Assembly (NCBI RefSeq): GCF_007829885.1
Contig: NZ_VIWW01000001.1
Location: forward strand, 2,666,001 to 2,730,000
Reading direction: 5' to 3'
DNA: 64,000 nucleotides
Source of the DNA: Streptomyces brevispora
Lineage (GTDB): Bacteria > Actinomycetota > Actinomycetes > Streptomycetales > Streptomycetaceae
The notes below the pieces were generated by a model, which made no database searches, had not been told where the DNA came from, and worked only from the letters and a program-made list of their open reading frames with translations. Shown here one piece after another: positions 61,455-64,000 of the stretch (its first letter is position 1; each line of letters starts with the position of its first letter). A program made the position numbers and the translations under genes.

Positions 61455-61563
61455 GCGTCACGTAACTGACTTCACGAGCCCGCGTCACGTAACCGACTTC
61501 ACGAACCCACTTCGCGTAGCCCGCTTCACGAGCCGACTTCGCTTGGCCCGCTTCGCGTAGCCC
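61455..61563. repeat. 13-14-bp degenerate tandem array before wblA
   Basis: About eight contiguous variants of GCTTCACGAGCCC/GCGTCACGTAACC fill the gap between the converging ArsA-like and wblA genes. There is no spacer between units, so it is not a CRISPR array. Confidence 0.75.
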
Positions 61564-61623
61564 ACAACAGGACGCCCGTACCGCGCAGTCCGCCCCCCGG
61601 ACCGGTCGGCCCGCCGCCCGGGG

Positions 61624-62031
61624 CTACCCCACGGCGGCGAACGTCTCGTGCAGTTCGTCGTCCTCCAGCCCGATCGCCACGGGCAGGATGCCCGTGGACC
61701 GCTCGTACTCGCTGCGTGCGGTCTCCAGCAGCCGGCGCCAGGACGTGACGGTCGGGCGCCTGCGCAGCAGTGCGCGGCGCTCCCGCTCCGTCATTCCGCC
61801 CCACACGCCGAACTCGACGCGATTGTCCAGCGCATCGGCCAGGCACTCGGTCCGCACCGGACATCCGGTGCACACCGCCTTGGCTCTGTTCTGCGCTGCC
61901 CCTTGTACGAACAGTTCATCCGGATCGGTAGTGCGGCAGGCTGCCTGCGCACTCCAGTCGGTTACCCAGCCCATCCCGGCGCCGTCCTCTCCCGAATCGA
62001 GGCTCCCCCACGGCGACAGCGGCATATTCAC
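61624..62031 (-). CDS. wblA: WhiB-like regulator WblA
   Basis: A 4Fe-4S WhiB-family protein. From ATG 62031 it has 135 residues; ATG 61974 (MGWVTDWSAQAAC) gives the shorter 116-residue form, which may be the main start. Cluster ligands are Cys32, Cys54, Cys57 and Cys63 (long numbering). GVWGGMTERERRALLRRRP is the beta-turn plus DNA-binding helix. WblA is a global switch needed for sporulation and represses antibiotic production in Streptomyces. It is divergent from the penicillin-binding protein. Confidence 0.95.
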   Translation of the reverse strand: MNMPLSPWGSLDSGEDGAGMGWVTDWSAQAACRTTDPDELFVQGAAQNRAKAVCTGCPVRTECLADALDNRVEFGVWGGMTERERRALLRRRPTVTSWRRLLETARSEYERSTGILPVAIGLEDDELHETFAAVG

Positions 62032-62372
62032 CGCTGCCAGTTGAGGACGTTACGGAAAGTGGCGACAGCACAACACCCCCTTCGGGCCCAATCTTGAATG
62101 GCCCGAACGGACTATGCGTATGCGGCAGATCACCCAGGGGAGTGAGGTGAGGACATGCACGACCATCCCGTCGGAATCGGGACAGATCACCTGGGTCACA
62201 ACGGACGTTCGATGACACACGAGGCGATTTCGGGAGCGCCTGAACTCGTGGCCGGGTCATGCCCAGGGTCATGCAGGGGGGTTGATACGAAACCGGACTG
62301 CTGTGACAGTTGAGAGCAGCTTAGGCCAAGGCATATACGTGTGTCCGGCGAATGAGAACGTAGGCTGCCCCC
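62032..62372. other. wblA/PBP divergent regulatory region, 341 bp
   Basis: No gene is seen. It holds both promoters. AT-richer patches (TACGGAAAGTGGCG near 62050, GAACGGACTATGCGTATG near 62104, GATACGAAACCG near 62284) are candidates for promoter or regulator sites. I cannot assign specific boxes. Confidence 0.4.
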
Positions 62373-64000
62373 ATGCCAAAGAAGCGCTCGGGCGGGGGTC
62401 TCACGACGACCCAGCAGGCCGCCAAGTTCCTCGGTGTCGCCGCACTCTCCGGAGTGGTCCTGGCGGGCATCGCGCTGCCGGCCGCCGGAGCTCTGGGTCT
62501 CGCCGCCAAGGGAACGGTCGACGGATTCGACGAGATCCCGGCCAATCTGAAGACTCCGCCGCTGAGTCAGCGAACCACGATCCTGGACAACAAGGGCGGC
62601 CAGATCGCCACGGTCTACTCGCGTGACCGCACCGTGGTGCCGCTCAAGAGCATCTCCCCTTACATGCAGAAGGCGATCATCGCGATCGAGGACGCCCGCT
62701 TCTACGAGCACGGCGCGGTCGACCTCAAGGGCATCCTGCGCGCGATGAACCGCAATGTTCAGTCGGGCGGGACCGCGCAGGGCGCGTCGACCCTCACCCA
62801 GCAGTACGTGAAGAACGTCTTCGTCGAGGAGGCGGGCGACGACCCGGCCAAGGTCGCCGAGGCCACCCAGCAGACGCTCGGCCGCAAGGTGCAGGAGCTG
62901 AAGTACGCGATCCAGGTCGAGGAGGAGCTCGGCAAGAACAAGATCCTTGAGAACTACCTCAACATCACCTTCTTCGGGCAGCAGGCGTACGGCGTCGAAG
63001 CGGCCTCCCAGCGTTACTTCTCCACGTCGGCGAAGGACCTGAAGGTGGAGGAGGCGGCGCTGCTGGCCGGCATCGTGCAGTCGCCCAGCCGCTACGACCC
63101 CGTCAACGACATGCAGGAGGCGACCAAGCGTCGCAACACCGTGCTCCAGCGGATGGCCGATGTCGGTGACATCTCGCAGGACGAGGCGGCGAAGGCCAAA
63201 GCCACCCCGATCAAGCTGAAGGTCAAGCGGCCGCAGAACGGCTGCATCACCGCCGTCAGCGGCTCCGGCTTCTTCTGCGACTACGTACGGCAGATCGTCA
63301 CGGGCGACCCCGCCTTCGGCAAGTCCGCGAAGGACCGAGCCAAGCTCTGGTCGGTCGGCGGGCTCACCATCAAGACGACTCTGGACCCCCGGTCGCAGGC
63401 CGCCTCCAACCAGGCCGCCACCTCACGGGTCAACAAGGACGACAAGATCGCCGACGCGGTCGTGCAGGTGAAGCCCGGCACCGGCCAGATCATGGCGATG
63501 GCCCAGTCCCGCCCCTACGGACTGGACCAGTCCAAGCACCAGACCGTGCTGAACCTCAGCGTCGACCACAAGATGGGCGGCAGCTACGCCGGCTTCCAGG
63601 TCGGGTCGACCTTCAAGCCGATCACCGCGGCGGCGGCACTGGAGAAGGGGATCAGTCCGGCGCAGAGCTTCACCTCGGACCACAAGATCTCGCTGCCCGG
63701 TGAAAGCTTCCGTACCTGTGACAACCAGCCGGCGGACAACCGTCCCTGGGAGGTGTCGAACGAGCTGGAGTCGGAGAAGGGCACCTTCGACATGACCAGC
63801 GCGCTGGGCAAGTCGATCAACACCTACTTCGCGAAGCTGGAGCAGAAAACCGGTCTCTGCGAGACCCTCTCGATGGCGAAGAAGATCGGCTACATACGCG
63901 GCAACAACAAGCCGCTGCAGCCGGTCGCCTCCACCACCCTCGGCGGCCAGGAGTCGACACCGCTGGCGATGGCCTCGGCGTACGCCACCTTCGCCAACCG
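62373..64000 (+). CDS. class A penicillin-binding protein, N-terminal part
   Basis: The frame starts at ATG 62373 (MPKKRSGGGLTTTQQAAKF) and is open to the right edge, 542 residues. A cytoplasmic basic start and one membrane helix (LGVAALSGVVLAGIALPAAGAL) come first. The glycosyltransferase 51 domain follows with IEDARFYEHGAVDLKGILRA (catalytic Glu), GASTLTQQYVKN and GKNKILENYLNITFFG. The transpeptidase has GSTFKPITAAAALE (SxxK nucleophile) and GKSINTYF (SxN). It builds and cross-links peptidoglycan. The KTG motif lies outside the window. Confidence 0.93.
   Translation, partial: MPKKRSGGGLTTTQQAAKFLGVAALSGVVLAGIALPAAGALGLAAKGTVDGFDEIPANLKTPPLSQRTTILDNKGGQIATVYSRDRTVVPLKSISPYMQKAIIAIEDARFYEHGAVDLKGILRAMNRNVQSGGTAQGASTLTQQYVKNVFVEEAGDDPAKVAEATQQTLGRKVQELKYAIQVEEELGKNKILENYLNITFFGQQAYGVEAASQRYFSTSAKDLKVEEAALLAGIVQSPSRYDPVNDMQEATKRRNTVLQRMADVGDISQDEAAKAKATPIKLKVKRPQNGCITAVSGSGFFCDYVRQIVTGDPAFGKSAKDRAKLWSVGGLTIKTTLDPRSQAASNQAATSRVNKDDKIADAVVQVKPGTGQIMAMAQSRPYGLDQSKHQTVLNLSVDHKMGGSYAGFQVGSTFKPITAAAALEKGISPAQSFTSDHKISLPGESFRTCDNQPADNRPWEVSNELESEKGTFDMTSALGKSINTYFAKLEQKTGLCETLSMAKKIGYIRGNNKPLQPVASTTLGGQESTPLAMASAYATFAN

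Noticed and set aside
61455-61563. Possible CRISPR-like array
   Set aside because: Units are contiguous and degenerate with no spacers, and there are no cas genes.

Overview
The window is from a Streptomyces chromosome. Base composition is very GC-rich with strong third-position GC bias. It carries the developmental genes bldG and wblA, a Crp-type regulator, an actinobacterial TopA with a lysine/alanine-rich tail, and the Streptomyces-type fusion of an MFS-like membrane domain to thymidylate kinase. From about 7.8 kb to the right edge the gene order holB, tmk, topA, hppA, bldG, tad operon, acsA, nhaA, nth, crp, wblA, penicillin-binding protein matches, from memory, the S. coelicolor SCO3540-SCO3580 neighbourhood. 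This part is core chromosome.

Left part (1-7.8 kb): accessory DNA ending at a tRNA-Thr(CGT) gene. A secreted-protein fragment and an APH-like kinase are followed by a roughly 6 kb relic gene cluster (about 1.27-7.28 kb). The relic holds a short-chain-dehydrogenase start fused in frame to the C-terminal part of a PLP decarboxylase, a PLP-dependent lyase/transferase-type gene broken by one amber codon, and an intact asymmetric pair of ABC exporters. A next gene is cut off after about 27 codons. Resident minus-strand genes appear truncated at both island edges.

7.8-33.6 kb: mostly minus strand. It contains a TAP-like lipoprotein peptidase, holB, MFS-tmk, topA, a methyltransferase, a lipoprotein, the proton-pumping pyrophosphatase, and the BldG/anti-sigma pair. 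A divergent MrfA/Hrq1-type helicase follows, then a tightly overlapped tad/flp-type operon: ssd, tadA, tadB, tadC, pilin, tadE, tadG-like.

33.6-53.3 kb: HAD phosphatase, degenerate Fic-like protein, CooC-like ATPase, deacetylase-like lipoprotein, a SulP transporter-carbonic anhydrase fusion, acetyl-CoA synthetase, NhaA, a holin-family protein and an alpha/beta hydrolase. An IS982-type element with a dead transposase follows; a DUF1203 gene sits between its outer and inner left ends. Then come a MarP protease, a CoA-type NUDIX hydrolase and endonuclease III.

53.3-64 kb: crp, NUDIX, metallo-beta-lactamase-fold and RidA genes, and a DUF4177 gene split by a 2.0-kb element that carries only a phiC31-like serine integrase. 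The integrase lacks both arginines of its DRLxR-type motif, and the insertion gave DUF4177 a new in-frame start. Two ArsA-like ATPases, wblA and the start of a class A penicillin-binding protein close the window. Several genes (acs, the MBL gene, holB) are followed at or just after the stop codon by private short tandem-repeat arrays.
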